Assembly: GCA_016903675.1 (NCBI GenBank)
Contig: JADQBA010000131.1
Span: 1-24,461, forward strand
Origin: Stigonema ocellatum SAG 48.90 = DSM 106950
Lineage (GTDB): Bacteria > Cyanobacteriota > Cyanobacteriia > Cyanobacteriales > Nostocaceae
Length of the DNA: 24,461 nucleotides
Reading direction: 5' to 3'
Made by a program: the position numbers and the translations under genes. Each line of letters opens with the position of its first letter. Within the stretch, counting starts at the first letter, position 1. The notes below the pieces were generated by a model that worked only from the letters and a program-made list of their open reading frames with translations, ran no database searches and was not told the origin of the DNA. Positions 23,946 through 24,461 of this stretch are shown piece by piece.

Positions 23946-24196
23946 AAAATATTGATTTAATTAAAGAAAAAACTAAAAATGTAGTTTTAAACACTTTACC
24001 AAATATTAATAGTGAAGATTTGTCAGACTCTAGCAATCTTTTTAGCATGGGGTTAGATTCTGTTAATGCCATGACACTTGTGCTGAAACTACAGAATAAT
24101 TTTGATATTAAATTTGCAGTTAATGATATTAATGCAGAAAATTTTCAAAGCATAGCAAGTATTGTGAGACTGATCGATGAAAAGCAAGGGAGATAA
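23942..24196 (+). CDS. Stand-alone acyl/aryl carrier protein
   Basis: 84-residue carrier protein. The phosphopantetheine site is GLDS at 37-40 (Ser40) in FSMGLDSVNAMTLVLKLQNN, followed by the usual third helix and the end NFQSIASIVRLIDE. Acidic surface residues around helix 2 are modest. Its ATG overlaps the ligase stop codon (ATGA), so the two proteins are probably translationally coupled and act as a pair. It needs a phosphopantetheinyl transferase encoded elsewhere. It likely holds the aryl or acyl group while downstream enzymes, outside this window, act on it. Confidence 0.88.
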   Translation: MKNIDLIKEKTKNVVLNTLPNINSEDLSDSSNLFSMGLDSVNAMTLVLKLQNNFDIKFAVNDINAENFQSIASIVRLIDEKQGR

Positions 24197-24461
24197 TTTT
24201 TAGAAACAGGCTTTTTTTCCAAAATTAAAGACTCCAGCGTATCCCTAAAAACCTGAAGAAAGAAGACAAGACTACAATGAGCTATTCTGCTGAAATAAAT
24301 CCATTAGAACCAAACAAGTCAGTGAAGAAGGCAGAAGGCAGAGGGCAGAGGGCAGAAGGATGCAATACAGTGTGGGCTTCAGACCCACACTGATTGCAAG
24401 CCACCAAATCGGAGATTTTGGTGGGGGCCTTAAACCCTTGCTCCCTTTGGTCGCGGGCAGA
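24197..24461. other. Repeat-rich region after the ACP gene, with possible broken gene start
   Basis: About 265 bp to the window edge. GCAGAGG/GCAGAAG heptamers (about 24329-24360) are followed by a hairpin with arms CAGTGTGGG/CCCACACTG (24369-24393) and another around CCACCAAA/TTTTGGTGG (24401-24424). A 38-codon frame starts at the ATG at 24277 (MSYSAEINPLEPNKSVKK) and then runs into the heptamers and hairpin. It could be a gene start cut by repeats, or chance. Confidence 0.5.

Overview
The window comes from a filamentous, heterocyst-forming cyanobacterium (order Nostocales). Four things point there. A heterocyst glycolipid (HGL) synthesis and deposition locus fills most of the left and middle. 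A CpcT-type phycobilin lyase gene lies next to it. HIP1 octamers (GCGATCGC) recur through it. Heptanucleotide tandem repeats (STRRs, GGGGAAT/GGGGAGT and its complement) and many palindromic intergenic repeats are scattered throughout. Gene names rest on recognised families and on gene order remembered from Nostoc/Anabaena PCC 7120; no database search was possible.

Layout. 1-4.2 kb (minus): a KS-AT polyketide synthase of the PfaA/HglE type, whose 3' end has been invaded by STRRs and ends inside a large palindrome. 4.4-4.7 kb (minus): a small conserved-looking protein. 5.1-5.6 kb: a mosaic of hairpin repeats. 5.6-7.0 kb (minus): a ParB-domain protein fused to what looks like a dead DNA methyltransferase, with a dyad upstream. 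7.2-7.5 kb: a hairpin element bounded by inverted STRRs. 7.8-13.2 kb (plus): hgdB (membrane-fusion protein), hgdC (ABC permease), hgdA (epimerase/SDR), a secreted DUF2141 protein and a family 2 glycosyltransferase. 13.3-14.8 kb (minus): a GMC oxidoreductase. 15.6-16.9 kb (plus): hglT, a family 4 glycosyltransferase. 17.0-18.2 kb (minus): an exported TPR protein. 18.6-19.2 kb (plus): cpcT.

The HGL genes form one pathway. HglE takes part in building the very long polyhydroxy alkyl chain. HglT and possibly the GT2 enzyme add sugar. HgdA and possibly the GMC enzyme adjust the sugar or the chain oxidation state. HgdB-HgdC, with an ATPase and a TolC-like channel encoded elsewhere, export the glycolipid to the heterocyst envelope.

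After cpcT the character changes. A tRNA-Cys(GCA) gene with its own terminator is followed by a cluster of GGGGTAAA sites and the remnant of a tyrosine integrase, the usual signature of an island inserted at a tRNA gene. About 1.2 kb of gene-poor DNA follows, holding a roughly 117-bp direct duplication. Then comes a compact, visibly AT-richer operon: a DUF98/Ycf21-type chorismate lyase, an aryl/acyl adenylating ligase and, overlapping it by ATGA, a stand-alone acyl carrier protein. Together these could make 4-hydroxybenzoate from chorismate, activate it and load it onto a carrier protein. This looks like the opening module of an accessory natural-product pathway whose remainder lies beyond the right edge, and it is the best candidate for an undescribed system here.
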